From an uncultured Cohaesibacter sp. (GTDB taxonomy: Bacteria > Pseudomonadota > Alphaproteobacteria > Rhizobiales > Cohaesibacteraceae), in assembly GCF_963676485.1 (NCBI RefSeq), contig NZ_OY781114.1, positions 4,480,501-4,544,500 on the forward strand: a stretch of 64,000 nucleotides of DNA, written 5' to 3'. Position numbers and translations under genes: made by a program. Every line of letters starts with the position of its first letter. Position 1 is the first letter of the stretch. The notes under the pieces were generated by a model. The model searched no databases. It saw only the letters and a program-made list of their open reading frames with translations, and was not told the DNA's origin. Positions 19,060 through 28,098 of this stretch are shown piece by piece.

Positions 19060-20457
19060 TTAGCCGAAGAGCGCATTGCAAATCAGCAACATCACAAGTG
19101 CAGAAGCCCATGCGAGGGTTGTCGGAACCGACCACAGCAACATCTGATGTTTGGCGTTTTTAACACCGAGCATACGGTTGATAACCCAGAAGTAACTGTC
19201 ATTGAAATAGCCGCAACACATTGAGCCGATAGACGCGGCTTGAGCTGCAAACACCATGTTTACATCCGGTATGTTCATCAGAATTGGAGCCGAAATAGAC
19301 GCGCCCGTAATCATAGCAACAGTACCAGAGCCCTGAATGAGCCTCACGACCGAGGAGATCAAGAAGGGAATAAGGATGGCAGGGATTGGCATAGAAGCGA
19401 CCGACTGACCGATGACATCCCCCGCTCCCGAAGCCCGCAAAACAGCACCAAGTGCGCCACCTGCACCCGTGACAAGCAGAATGATGCCCGCGCTTTCAAC
19501 GCCTTTCTCCATGTCGGCTACAACGTCCAAGCGGGAACGTTGGCCAGTAAGCGTATAGATGGCAACCAGTAACCCCAAGGCGACGGCTATCACCGGATTC
19601 CCGATGAAGCCAGCGATCTGGACTGGCAGGGATTGGGCCAGTGTGGGATCCGCAGACCCTTTCACGATGAATGAGGCAATGGTGTTGAGAAAGATCAAAA
19701 CGATCGGAAGGATCAAGGGCGCAATCGACAAGGCAAGAGAGGGAAGCTCTTTTTGACGTGTCTCTGCTTTTTCGTTGAACTCCTTAAATGCGGCCGAGAT
19801 ATCCTCTCCTGTGTCGGTTTTGATCATCTTCTCGATTCTAGGTCCCATGCGTTTGGCATAGGCGACGATGACAAACATGCCCGGACAGGTGAGTATAACG
19901 CCCCAAAAGATCATCATTCCGATATCAACATTGTAAAGTCCCGCTACGCCGAGCGGACCTGGGGTGGGCGGAACCGAGTGATGCGTTAGCATCAGACCGC
20001 CAGCCAATGCGATGCCGAGTGACAGGATCGATTTTCCGGAATTTCGTGCGAGCGCCTTGACAAGCGGGTTGAGGATCACGAAGGCGGAATCGCAGAAAAT
20101 TGGGACGGAAACGATATAGCCAGTGATGACCAGCGCCCACTCCTCCTTTTTCTCGCCAAGCCAGCGGATAAGCGAGTAGGCCATTTGCTCTGCAGCCCCG
20201 GAAACTTCAAGCACGCGCCCCATCATAACACCGAAGCCGATAACCAGCCCGATAGTGGAGAGCGTCTTGCCAAAGCCGGTGGTGATGGCATTGATGACAT
20301 CTGCAGGCATCATTCCTCCAACAAGGCCTGCAATCGAAGCAGTGAGAACAAGCGCAATAACGGCATGCACCTTTGTCTTCACCACCAAGAAAATGAGAAT
20401 GAATATGGCCAGAGCCAGGCCAAAGATTAATTGGAATTCCATTCCAGACTGAGCCAT
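19060..20457 (-). CDS. GntP-family permease, probable four-carbon sugar-acid importer
   Basis: This 465-residue protein has about twelve membrane helices and the GntP signature: VSVPIFCDSAFVIL, LTHHSVPPTPGP and QGSGTVAMITG. Family members are proton symporters for gluconate and related hydroxy acids. As the last gene of a threonate/erythronate catabolic operon, its substrate is most likely L-threonate and/or D-erythronate (inference from context). AGGAGG lies seven to eight bases before the ATG. A 242-bp gap separates it from denD, so it may have an extra promoter. In that gap, the minus strand between 20587 and 20685 reads as an open tail with no start. Confidence 0.88.
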   Translation of the reverse strand: MAQSGMEFQLIFGLALAIFILIFLVVKTKVHAVIALVLTASIAGLVGGMMPADVINAITTGFGKTLSTIGLVIGFGVMMGRVLEVSGAAEQMAYSLIRWLGEKKEEWALVITGYIVSVPIFCDSAFVILNPLVKALARNSGKSILSLGIALAGGLMLTHHSVPPTPGPLGVAGLYNVDIGMMIFWGVILTCPGMFVIVAYAKRMGPRIEKMIKTDTGEDISAAFKEFNEKAETRQKELPSLALSIAPLILPIVLIFLNTIASFIVKGSADPTLAQSLPVQIAGFIGNPVIAVALGLLVAIYTLTGQRSRLDVVADMEKGVESAGIILLVTGAGGALGAVLRASGAGDVIGQSVASMPIPAILIPFLISSVVRLIQGSGTVAMITGASISAPILMNIPDVNMVFAAQAASIGSMCCGYFNDSYFWVINRMLGVKNAKHQMLLWSVPTTLAWASALVMLLICNALFG

Positions 20458-20699
20458 CGCTCTTTCCTCCTATAGAAACGATGATGGTGTGGTTTCGTGT
20501 TGGCTCCTGAACCCTTTAGGGTACTGAAGAGAAGAGGGTTGCAACGCTGTCTTGAAGACAAAAGGTCCCCCTTCCCATGCGCCAAGGGCTCATGAGACAA
20601 CCAGTTTGCTTTTCTTGAGATCTGTGATGATGCCTGATTTGATCAGGTCGGCTGTTTTCTCAGGCACCACCGATGTTTGGAAATATCAGCTTTCTGTGA

Positions 20700-21644
20700 T
20701 CAGGAAGCCATCAACGCCGCTTTGTATTGTCGCACGATGGCGTCAAAATCGCTGTCTGCGACGAACCCCAGTGATGTGGCTCGACTCACATCGAACGCCC
20801 CCGGCCAGCTGCAAACGATATCGATGATCCTTTGCTCGTTGGTCAGAGCCACCCGATCGCGTGCGTCCCGGCCACCAATTTTCTCGAGCGAAAGCAGCAT
20901 TTCGCCAGCGGTCACCGTGATACCTGGCATGTCGAGAACCCGATTGAGGCCGAGCGCCCCAGTGTCGATCTCTCCGGCGTGGACAAGATTGGCAATGACA
21001 ATATCGGGAGACGAGATCCAGAGTCGGGTGTCAAGTGGCACCGGACAGGCACTTTCCTCGCCATTCATAGGTTCACGGATAATGCCGGAAACAAAAGAAG
21101 ATGCGGCAGAATTCGGCTTACCGGGACGAACCGTAATGGTCGGCAAACGACAGACCATGCCATCAACAAAACCCTTGCGGCTATATTCACCAACCAGCAA
21201 CTCTCCGATTGCCTTTCCCACGCCATAAGACGACTGAGGCAGGCGCGCGAGGGTTTCAGGCACGACTTCCGGCATCGGACCACCAAAGACCGCAAGAGAG
21301 CTGGTATAGATGAAACGAGGGGCTGTCTTGAGCGCCCGGCACCCTTCCAGCAGCAAACGTGTTGCATCGACATTGATATGCAGTCCGGTGTCAAATTCCT
21401 CCTCCGACTGACCGGATAGAACCGCTGCCAGATGATAGACCCTGTCAGCGCCCTCTCCTAACGCCGCAGCGATAGCCTTCTCATCATCAATAGACCCGAT
21501 CATGGACTGGATGCGGGCATCCTTCACCGGGCATTCGACCCTGTCCAGACAGACAATGCTATCAGGGCTGGTTTTGGCTCCCAACAGGGCTTCTATGAGG
21601 CGACTGCCAAGAAATCCGGCGCCACCTGTCACGACAATTCTCAT
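20700..21644 (-). CDS. denD: D-erythronate dehydrogenase
   Basis: The 314-residue protein is an extended short-chain dehydrogenase. It has a Rossmann motif TGGAGFLGSRL at the N-terminus, Ser in TSSLAVFGG, and the catalytic YGVGK. DenD proteins oxidise D-erythronate at C2 to 2-oxo-tetronate with NAD, which feeds the Otn enzymes. Assignment as DenD rests on family similarity plus the operon with otnI, otnC and otnK. On sequence alone it would be a general NAD-dependent epimerase/dehydratase. A good GGAGG lies just upstream of the ATG. Confidence 0.85.
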   Translation of the reverse strand: MRIVVTGGAGFLGSRLIEALLGAKTSPDSIVCLDRVECPVKDARIQSMIGSIDDEKAIAAALGEGADRVYHLAAVLSGQSEEEFDTGLHINVDATRLLLEGCRALKTAPRFIYTSSLAVFGGPMPEVVPETLARLPQSSYGVGKAIGELLVGEYSRKGFVDGMVCRLPTITVRPGKPNSAASSFVSGIIREPMNGEESACPVPLDTRLWISSPDIVIANLVHAGEIDTGALGLNRVLDMPGITVTAGEMLLSLEKIGGRDARDRVALTNEQRIIDIVCSWPGAFDVSRATSLGFVADSDFDAIVRQYKAALMAS

Positions 21645-21695
21645 AAAATCCTCCTTCTTGCATGAAATTTCCAGTGGTCATGCCGCCACCTGTCA

Positions 21696-22457
21696 TCAAT
21701 TTGCGATTATGACGTGCACACCTCTCTGCTCGATCGCTTCCACGACGGTTGGCGCTATGTGACGGTCCGTGATGACGGTTTCGAACCGCTCCAAAGGCAA
21801 CATGTTGAAGGCGGCGACGACGCCATATTTCGAGGAGTCAGATACAATGACGCTGGTGCGAGCCAGTCTGGCTGCTGTCATTTTGACCGGCCGCTTCTGC
21901 TCGCTGGGCGAGGTAAGGCCTGTGATCGACCATGATGAAGTGGAAATGAAGGCAACATCGAAATTGAAGCGTTCCAGAGCTTCAGCTGTCGCATCGCCGA
22001 CACAGGATTGGTTGTCCCGCTCCACCAGCCCACCGGAATGATAAAGGGTACAGTTCGAGTTTGCAGACAGATAGGCCAGTATGACAAAGTCGTTGGTCAC
22101 GACCGTCAGGTCCTGTCTGTCGGCAATCAGATAGGCAATCTGCAAAGTGGTGGTTCCGGCATCCAGATAAACCAGCATGCCATCATGAACGAGCTCTGCA
22201 GCAGCCCGACCGATTGCCTTTTTCTCGTCTCCCTGTACACCGGCCTTGACCTGATGGGATGGTTCGAACATCAGCTTTTCACTCAGGCGCACCCCGCCAC
22301 TGACCGAGATCACACGCCCTTCCCGTTCAAGCTTCTGGATATCGCGACGAATGGTCATGTGCGACATGTCGAGTTGTTCGGTCAGTTCGGCGATACTCAT
22401 CACGCCACGTTCGGCAAGGCGTTTGAGAATGAAATGCTGGCGTTCTTCAGGGATCAT
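21696..22457 (-). CDS. DeoR/GlpR-family transcriptional regulator
   Basis: The 253-residue protein has an N-terminal winged helix with the DeoR pattern, IPEERQHFILKRLAERG and MSHMTIRRDIQKLE. A C-terminal sugar-phosphate-isomerase-like sensor domain follows, with YLDAGTTTLQIA, VVTNDFVI and VVSDSSKYG. DeoR regulators usually repress a sugar operon and respond to a phosphorylated intermediate, here possibly a tetronate 4-phosphate. It lies within the operon between otnI (13 bp) and denD (51 bp), which suggests autoregulation. Confidence 0.92.
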   Translation of the reverse strand: MIPEERQHFILKRLAERGVMSIAELTEQLDMSHMTIRRDIQKLEREGRVISVSGGVRLSEKLMFEPSHQVKAGVQGDEKKAIGRAAAELVHDGMLVYLDAGTTTLQIAYLIADRQDLTVVTNDFVILAYLSANSNCTLYHSGGLVERDNQSCVGDATAEALERFNFDVAFISTSSWSITGLTSPSEQKRPVKMTAARLARTSVIVSDSSKYGVVAAFNMLPLERFETVITDRHIAPTVVEAIEQRGVHVIIAN

Positions 22458-22470
22458 GGCAATCAGTCGC

Positions 22471-23256
22471 TCACTTTCTGGTCAGATAGGGTTTGGCCCA
22501 GTCAAGGCCACTCTCTGTCAGGCCTCTGGGGTTGTATTCACATCCCAGATACCCCGCAAATCCAACACTGTCGAGAGCGGCAAACACAGCATCATAGTTC
22601 AACTCGCCCTCATCCGGCTCATGACGCTCCGGCACAGACGCGATCTGCACATGACCATATTTGCCTTTCAGCCGTTCAATGCGCCGCGTGATGTCACCAT
22701 CCATAATCTGGGCATGATAGGTATCGAACTGAAGCTGCACGTTGTCTTTTCCAAGACGGTCGATCAGATCAAGGGCCTCATCCTGATGCGACAGGAAATA
22801 ACCGGGCATATCACGGCTGTTAAGAGGCTCGATGGATATGCCGATATTGACCTTCTTTGCCTCATCGGCAGCCCAGGCGAGGTTTGACAGCCAGACAGCC
22901 TCACAAGCCTTGCGATCCTTGATCTCGCCTGTCACGCCAGACATCACATGGATGCGGGGACATTCGAGCGCCTTGGCATAGCGTAGAGCCTGTTCCACAC
23001 TTTCGCGGAAGGCGGTTTCCTTGCCTGGGCAGGCTCCAAAGCCGCGCTCTCCCCCATCCCAGTCACCAGCAGGTGCATTGATCAGGGCCAGTTTGAGATC
23101 ATGCTTGTCCAGCAGATCCTTGATGGTCTTTTCCGGGTAAGCATAGGGAAACAAGAACTCTACTGCCGAAAATCCGGCCTCGGCCGCTTTGGCAAATCGG
23201 TCAAGAAAAGGGACCTCGGTGAACATCATTGTAAGATTAGCAGCCAGTTTGACCAT
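22471..23256 (-). CDS. otnI: 2-oxo-tetronate isomerase (Hyi family)
   Basis: This 261-residue TIM-barrel protein belongs to the hydroxypyruvate isomerase-like family. It has NLTMMFTEVPFLDRF at the N-terminus, ISIEPLNSRDMPGYF and the metal/substrate region QLQFDTYHAQIMDGD. OtnI interconverts 2-oxo- and 3-oxo-tetronate, joining the erythronate branch (DenD) to the threonate branch (LtnD). Only one base separates it from otnC, indicating translation as one operon. Confidence 0.88.
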   Translation of the reverse strand: MVKLAANLTMMFTEVPFLDRFAKAAEAGFSAVEFLFPYAYPEKTIKDLLDKHDLKLALINAPAGDWDGGERGFGACPGKETAFRESVEQALRYAKALECPRIHVMSGVTGEIKDRKACEAVWLSNLAWAADEAKKVNIGISIEPLNSRDMPGYFLSHQDEALDLIDRLGKDNVQLQFDTYHAQIMDGDITRRIERLKGKYGHVQIASVPERHEPDEGELNYDAVFAALDSVGFAGYLGCEYNPRGLTESGLDWAKPYLTRK

Positions 23257-23257
23257 G

Positions 23258-23890
23258 TCATTTCCTCCTTAATTCGCAGAGTTCCTCATCGCTGAGATAG
23301 CGGACCTTCTCTCGTCTCAGGATGAAGGCGAGCTTTGCAGTTTCTTCGAGCTCCTCGGCATTATCAACGGCTTCTTCTACGTTTTCTCCAAGAACCGTCA
23401 CACCATGGGAGGCCATCAGGAAAGCTTTGACTGGATGCTTTCTTGCAAGCTCTTCGAGGTCTCTTGCAATCTCCGGCGCTCCTGGCTTGTGATAGGGGAT
23501 GACGGGTAGATAGCCGACCCGCATTGCATAATAGGGGGTGAAAGCCCTCAAAGCGTTATCCATCGGAAGATCCTCAAGACAGGACAATGCCGTAAGATAG
23601 GTCGAGTGCAGATGGACGATGGCTCCGGCTTCACTACGGCAATCATAAAGCGCCTTGTGAAAAATGAATTCCTTTGACGGTTTCGGACCGCTGACATGTT
23701 CTCCGTTGCTATCGATTCTAGCCAGTTGGTCGGGCGTCAGGCGCCCAAGACTGGACCCGGTCGGTGTGACGAGAAAACCGCCATCTTCGGTCCGGACCGA
23801 AACATTGCCAGCACCGCCAACCGCATAACCCCGTTTGAACAGACTAAGGCACAGCGTGCAAAGGCGTTCCCTTTTATCCTTGTCAGTCAT
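23258..23890 (-). CDS. otnC: 3-oxo-tetronate 4-phosphate decarboxylase (class II aldolase family)
   Basis: From ATG at 23890 the protein has 210 residues and the class II aldolase fold. Residues to note are GAGNVSVRTEDGGFLVTPTG, the metal ligands in HLHSTYLT, and the late ASHGVTVLG. OtnC decarboxylates 3-oxo-tetronate 4-phosphate to dihydroxyacetone phosphate. The start is uncertain. An upstream ATG at 23923 overlaps the otnK stop codon by four bases but has a ribosome site only three bases away, whereas 23890 has AGAGG at better spacing. Both give a functional family N-terminus. Confidence 0.87.
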   Translation of the reverse strand: MTDKDKRERLCTLCLSLFKRGYAVGGAGNVSVRTEDGGFLVTPTGSSLGRLTPDQLARIDSNGEHVSGPKPSKEFIFHKALYDCRSEAGAIVHLHSTYLTALSCLEDLPMDNALRAFTPYYAMRVGYLPVIPYHKPGAPEIARDLEELARKHPVKAFLMASHGVTVLGENVEEAVDNAEELEETAKLAFILRREKVRYLSDEELCELRRK

Positions 23891-23919
23891 AATAGCCTCT
23901 GTTTGTTGCACATGTGGTT

Positions 23920-25194
23920 TCATTGCTCCGGCTGACAGTCCTCAAAGAAGGACACCGCACCAAAGTTGCCCGACTTGAGAGCCAGGGAATAGGGTTTGTC
24001 GAGTGCCCGCACCCAAGGCACCCCGGGGGCAATCTGAGGGCCTATAGCGAACCCGCTGACACCAAGCGCCTGGACGACCGCCCCGGATGTCTCGCCACCA
24101 GCCACGACAAAGCGTCTGATCCCGCCTTCGGCAAGCCGGGCTGCGACCTCGGCAAAACATGCCTCGATGGCAGCAGACGCCGCAGATCCGAATGACTGCT
24201 GAATTTTTGCGAGCTGGTCTGGATCCGCTGTGGCGTAGAGCATCGGAGCAAAGCCGTTCTGCGGCACGTCTTGCTCAAGCACCCAGCCAGCCAATTCCTT
24301 GCCATAGGAGACGGGATTGGCCACACATTTCTGCGGATCTACCACCTGCGATGGAGCCTTATCCCTATAGGCAGCCACCTGCCGATTGGTCATCTGAGAG
24401 CACGAACCGGAGATCACCACCCCACGCCCGTCAAGTGGCGCTCCTGCCAGCGCAGCTGCGTCGCAATTCGGCGCCGTATCGGACAAAAGCAAACTGCGTG
24501 CCATACCGGCAGCAAGCCCGGATCCGCCCGTCGTTAGGGGCATATCAATCACGGCTTTCCCAAGAATGTCGAGATGATGATCGGATGTCGCATCGAGCAC
24601 CATGTAGCGTTTGCCTTCATCGCCGGCTTTCTTGAGGGCTTGACGTACGGCTTCCTCGCCCTGTTCAATGATTTCGGTCGTCACCACGCCGCAAGAGCCG
24701 CTTGCCTGTGCCTCCATCAGGCGCACAAGCGAACTGTCGCGCATAGGGGTGATGGGATGATCACGCATCCCGGATTCCGAGAGCAACAGATCGCCGACAA
24801 ACAGATACCCCTTATAGATGCTCCGTCCATTGACCGGCAAAGCCGGACAGATGACCGTAAGGTTGCTTCCCAGAGCATCAAGCAAAGCATCAGCAACCGG
24901 TCCGATATTGCCCTTGGCCGTTGAATCAAAGGTCGAGCAATATTTTTGATAGATGCGGTTGCAGCCGTGTTTCTGAAGCCATTTCAAGGCAGCCAGACTG
25001 TCTGCAACCGCATCCTGCGGGGGACAGGAACGTGATTTCAATGAAATGACGACCGCCTCACTATCGACCGTCAGATTGTCAGCAGGGACATCAATCAATT
25101 GCGTGGTAGGAAGGCCATTGGCAACCAGAAAACCGGCAATATCTGTGGCCCCTGTGAAGTCGTCCGCAATCACACCAAACCGAATAGCCATCAC
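23920..25194 (-). CDS. otnK: 3-oxo-tetronate kinase (four-carbon acid sugar kinase family)
   Basis: This 424-residue protein has the family N-terminal domain starting FGVIADDFTGATDIAGF and the C-terminal nucleotide-binding domain with FVVAGGETSGAVVQAL. It phosphorylates 3-oxo-tetronate at O4 with ATP. It overlaps ltnD by four bases (ATGA) and otnC follows immediately, consistent with a tightly coupled operon. Two adjacent start codons (25194 and 25191) are possible. Confidence 0.92.
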   Translation of the reverse strand: MMAIRFGVIADDFTGATDIAGFLVANGLPTTQLIDVPADNLTVDSEAVVISLKSRSCPPQDAVADSLAALKWLQKHGCNRIYQKYCSTFDSTAKGNIGPVADALLDALGSNLTVICPALPVNGRSIYKGYLFVGDLLLSESGMRDHPITPMRDSSLVRLMEAQASGSCGVVTTEIIEQGEEAVRQALKKAGDEGKRYMVLDATSDHHLDILGKAVIDMPLTTGGSGLAAGMARSLLLSDTAPNCDAAALAGAPLDGRGVVISGSCSQMTNRQVAAYRDKAPSQVVDPQKCVANPVSYGKELAGWVLEQDVPQNGFAPMLYATADPDQLAKIQQSFGSAASAAIEACFAEVAARLAEGGIRRFVVAGGETSGAVVQALGVSGFAIGPQIAPGVPWVRALDKPYSLALKSGNFGAVSFFEDCQPEQ

Positions 25195-26096
25195 TTTCCC
25201 TCCGGCAGTTCTATGCCAGCAAAGGTCTTGATGACCGCGCTGTCATCCAGACCGCCATATCCCGCATTGCTAGCGCCAAGGAACATGCCGTAGGCGGTGG
25301 AAGCGAGCGGTAACGGGAATTTCAGCGACCGCCCCGTATCGGTCACAAGGCCGAGATCCTTGACGAAAATATTGACGGCAGAGCGCGGCGTATAGTCTCC
25401 CTCCACCACATGTTTCATGCGGTTCTCAAACATCCAGGAATTACCGGCAGCATGGGTGACCACGTCATACATAATATCAAGCGGAATACCGGCTTTTGCA
25501 GCAAGAGCCATCGCTTCGGCACCAGCGGCAATATGCACACCGGCCAGCAGCTGATGGATGATCTTGACTGTCGAACCCAGCCCGATTTCCTCACCGATTT
25601 CATAAACGGAGCTAGCGGTTGCATCGAGCACCGGCTTGAGAGCCTCAAACGCTTGCTTTGGGCCAGACGCCATCACAGTCATTTCGCCATCAGCAGCCTT
25701 GACCGGACCTCCAGAGACCGGAGCATCCAGCACATGAAGGCCAAGGGCCTCCAACTCATTGGCAAGAGCCTTCGCATCATCGGACGACTGGGTGCAGCTG
25801 AGCATGACTGATGCTCCCTTCTCCAGCGCATGCGCAACGCCTTTCTCACCGAGCAATGCCTGACGGGCCTGTGCCGCGTTAACCACCAGAACAACAACCG
25901 CATTGATGGGTTTGGGCAACTTCGAAACACAGTCAGCCACGGCTTCGGCGCCCTGCTCCGCGAACGCCTTGCGCCGCCCTTCATCAAGATCGATGCCACA
26001 TGTGGCAAGGCCTGCACGGGCGCAGGATACGGCTGCCCCCATTCCCATGGAGCCAAGCCCCACAACGCAGACTCGATATCCGGATCCTGCTGGCAT
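25191..26096 (-). CDS. ltnD: L-threonate dehydrogenase
   Basis: This 301-residue protein belongs to the 3-hydroxyisobutyrate dehydrogenase family. It has the dinucleotide motif VVGLGSMGMGAA, the substrate loop DAPVSGGPVKAADG and the catalytic Lys in GSTVKIIHQLLAG. LtnD oxidises L-threonate at C2 to 2-oxo-tetronate. The start at 26096 is chosen because AAGGAGG sits seven bases upstream. An in-frame ATG 30 bp further up would place that ribosome site inside the coding region. It is the first gene of the operon. Confidence 0.9.
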   Translation of the reverse strand: MPAGSGYRVCVVGLGSMGMGAAVSCARAGLATCGIDLDEGRRKAFAEQGAEAVADCVSKLPKPINAVVVLVVNAAQARQALLGEKGVAHALEKGASVMLSCTQSSDDAKALANELEALGLHVLDAPVSGGPVKAADGEMTVMASGPKQAFEALKPVLDATASSVYEIGEEIGLGSTVKIIHQLLAGVHIAAGAEAMALAAKAGIPLDIMYDVVTHAAGNSWMFENRMKHVVEGDYTPRSAVNIFVKDLGLVTDTGRSLKFPLPLASTAYGMFLGASNAGYGGLDDSAVIKTFAGIELPEGK

Positions 26097-26265
26097 TTTT
26101 TCCTCCTTGAATTTTAGTCTCTTCACAGAAAATCACACACCTTTGGCGCCAGCAACAAAAAATCACAATTTTTAAAGAAAAATAACAATAATTGACATAA
26201 TTATTCTAATAAGCGCGGGTATTTACGTATAAAATGTGAAATTATGTTAAACTTCCAATATTTAA
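26097..26265. promoter_or_regulatory. AT-rich promoter region of the four-carbon acid-sugar operon
   Basis: This very AT-rich stretch lies upstream of ltnD. On the minus strand it carries two loosely similar blocks, TTGTTATTTTTC and TTGTGATTTTTTG, about 20 bases apart, which would fit repeated half-sites for the DeoR-type regulator encoded in the operon. The assignment of these as operators is inference. No other gene is seen between 26097 and 26588 except a possible 52-codon frame (26266-26424). Confidence 0.35.
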
Positions 26266-26424
26266 TCAACCAATTTCACAAACCGACTCGAGCGCGGGGA
26301 ATGCCACGAGACCATGGTTCGACAATTTGATTTGTTCGTAATATTCTTGTCTTGAAGCAACAAGCATGCGGAGCATTTGGCTTTCGACGCTGCTTAACCT
26401 GTCCAAGTCTTTGCGGTCTAGCAT
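26266..26424 (-). CDS. Possible small protein of 52 residues
   Basis: A minus-strand frame from ATG at 26424 to TGA at 26268-26266 encodes a charged, probably helical peptide containing LDRKDLDRLSSVESQ and ASRQEYYEQIK, with no recognised family. It lies between the operon promoter and the HIT gene. No clear ribosome binding site precedes it, so it could also be a remnant or chance frame. Confidence 0.25.
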   Translation of the reverse strand: MLDRKDLDRLSSVESQMLRMLVASRQEYYEQIKLSNHGLVAFPALESVCEIG

Positions 26425-26588
26425 GATGTATCATCATGAAAAATGCCCATCTAGGAGTGATATGAGCAATCGCGACTGATGTAACATTTCGAATGGGGTG
26501 CCCGCCAATTCTGCGGACAAAGAAGACATGAACTGATAAGACAGGAGTGTTCTATATTTCACGATCAGTGCTATCTGGGATTAATAAA

Positions 26589-27038
26589 ATGAGCGAAGAA
26601 TGCGTGTTCTGCAGGATTGCCAAATCCGAAATTAAAGTGCACGAGGTATATCGGGATGAAGATTTGGTCGCATTTTTGGATATAGGGCCGATCAGGCCTG
26701 GGCATATCCAGATCATTCCAATCCAGCACTACGATTACTTTGACGATTTGCCATCTGATATTGCCCATAAGATTATAGATTTAGGTCAGAAAATTGCTCG
26801 CCGACAGAAATCTCTTTTCAGCGTAAAGAGGGTCGCTCTTCTTTTCACTGGCGGCGACATCGCCCACGCACACTGTCATCTTGTACCAATGGTTGAGGAG
26901 ACTGACATCACTTCTGCTCGATACATAGTTGAAGAGAATCTGACCTATAAACCACGTCCCCACCCCGGCGATGAAGAACTAGCAAAAATTGCGACAAGTC
27001 TGTCAAAGGAATTCAAAGTTCCCGATCTGGAACATTAA
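26589..27038 (+). CDS. HIT-family protein (histidine triad nucleotide hydrolase)
   Basis: From ATG at 26589 this 149-residue protein has the HIT fold. The N-terminal CVFCRIAKSEI contains the common CxxC pair and the catalytic triad motif reads HAHCHLVPM. HIT proteins hydrolyse or transfer nucleotides from nucleoside phosphoramidates and related substrates. The triad form HAHCH differs slightly from the usual HxHxHxx (HVHLHLL). An in-frame ATG at 26547 would add 14 residues before the conserved start and is disfavoured. It appears to be a single-gene unit. Confidence 0.88.
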   Translation: MSEECVFCRIAKSEIKVHEVYRDEDLVAFLDIGPIRPGHIQIIPIQHYDYFDDLPSDIAHKIIDLGQKIARRQKSLFSVKRVALLFTGGDIAHAHCHLVPMVEETDITSARYIVEENLTYKPRPHPGDEELAKIATSLSKEFKVPDLEH

Positions 27039-27319
27039 TAGAAAACAACGATCCGTGCTCTTGATCAACGATCCCGGTCTTTTGCATTGAAATAGGACCG
27101 GCGCCAAATCTCGTGACGACGTTGTCGTATTGGTTTCCCTAAAGTGGCGATAAGGCGGATTGAAAATGGGATATCGCAGGATTCTGCCATAACATGACAC
27201 GAATCTGGGCCGAGTATTGATCAACGGTTTTTCACCGGAACAGCCCTTAGCGGCCCCAATCAACGAACTTACGAGCCATCTGATATGAGGGTTGGAACAC
27301 TCGCGAAAGAAGCTCTGAG

Positions 27320-27886
27320 ATGACCAGACCAAAATCCAAAGCGGAACTGCTCGATGCCGCAGACAAACAGTTTGAGAAGTTGTTGGCGTTGATCGCTTCA
27401 ATGAGCGAGGCCGAAACCTCTGCGACCCTTTACTATGGTCAAGGCTTTGTGGGTAAAGAGGCCCACTGGGCTCGTGACAAAAACCTGCGCGATGTGTTGG
27501 TTCACTTGTATGAATGGCACCAGCTCTTGCTCAACTGGGTTGCAGCGAACCAAAATGGAGAGGGCAAGCCTTTCCTGCCTGCGCCATATAACTGGAAGAC
27601 CTACGGCCAAATGAATGTTGAGTTCTGGCGCAAACATCAAGGTACCTCATATGAGGAATCCATGCGGCTACTCCGCAAGAGCCATCAACAAGTCATAGAA
27701 CTGATCGATAGCCTCAGCAACCAAGAGCTGTTTGAAAAGAAATATTTCGATTGGACAGGCACGACAACACTCGGCTCCTATTGCGTGTCAGCGACTTCAA
27801 GTCATTATGCTTGGGCGATTAAGAAAATTAGAGCGCACATCAAGGCGCTCAGAGCAGAAAAGAAAGTCATAGAGGATCCGAGATAG
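27320..27886 (+). CDS. ClbS/DfsB-family (DUF1706) four-helix-bundle protein
   Basis: This 188-residue protein matches the ClbS/DfsB family, with the N-terminal PKSKAELLDAADKQFEKL, the central RDVLVHLYEWHQLLLNW, and a closing SHYAWAIKKIRAHIKALR. The fold is a DinB-like four-helix bundle. The family's namesake ClbS protects colibactin producers by hydrolysing the cyclopropane warhead, but most members have no known substrate and no genotoxin cluster is present here. The His and Trp residues in the second helix are conserved in the family. Confidence 0.85.
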   Translation: MTRPKSKAELLDAADKQFEKLLALIASMSEAETSATLYYGQGFVGKEAHWARDKNLRDVLVHLYEWHQLLLNWVAANQNGEGKPFLPAPYNWKTYGQMNVEFWRKHQGTSYEESMRLLRKSHQQVIELIDSLSNQELFEKKYFDWTGTTTLGSYCVSATSSHYAWAIKKIRAHIKALRAEKKVIEDPR

Positions 27887-28098
27887 AGTGTGTTCGAAAC
27901 GATCTGACGCATAGCTATAGCTTTGAGGCTGACCAATGATGAATGATGAGCAGTCGCGACCCAAAAACCACTGCATCTCCACCTTTTTTAAGCCTAGGGC
28001 GCCCTTTGCCTCAAAAGAGGGTTGTGCGACTGTCTTGATCATGCAACTCAAGAATTGACGATATCCACTTTACTCGAACCGAAACGCGTCAGACTTTC

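Noticed and set aside
27003-27401. 132-codon minus-strand frame between the HIT and ClbS-like genes
   Set aside because: It overlaps both genes at its ends and shows no family features. The gap is better treated as intergenic.
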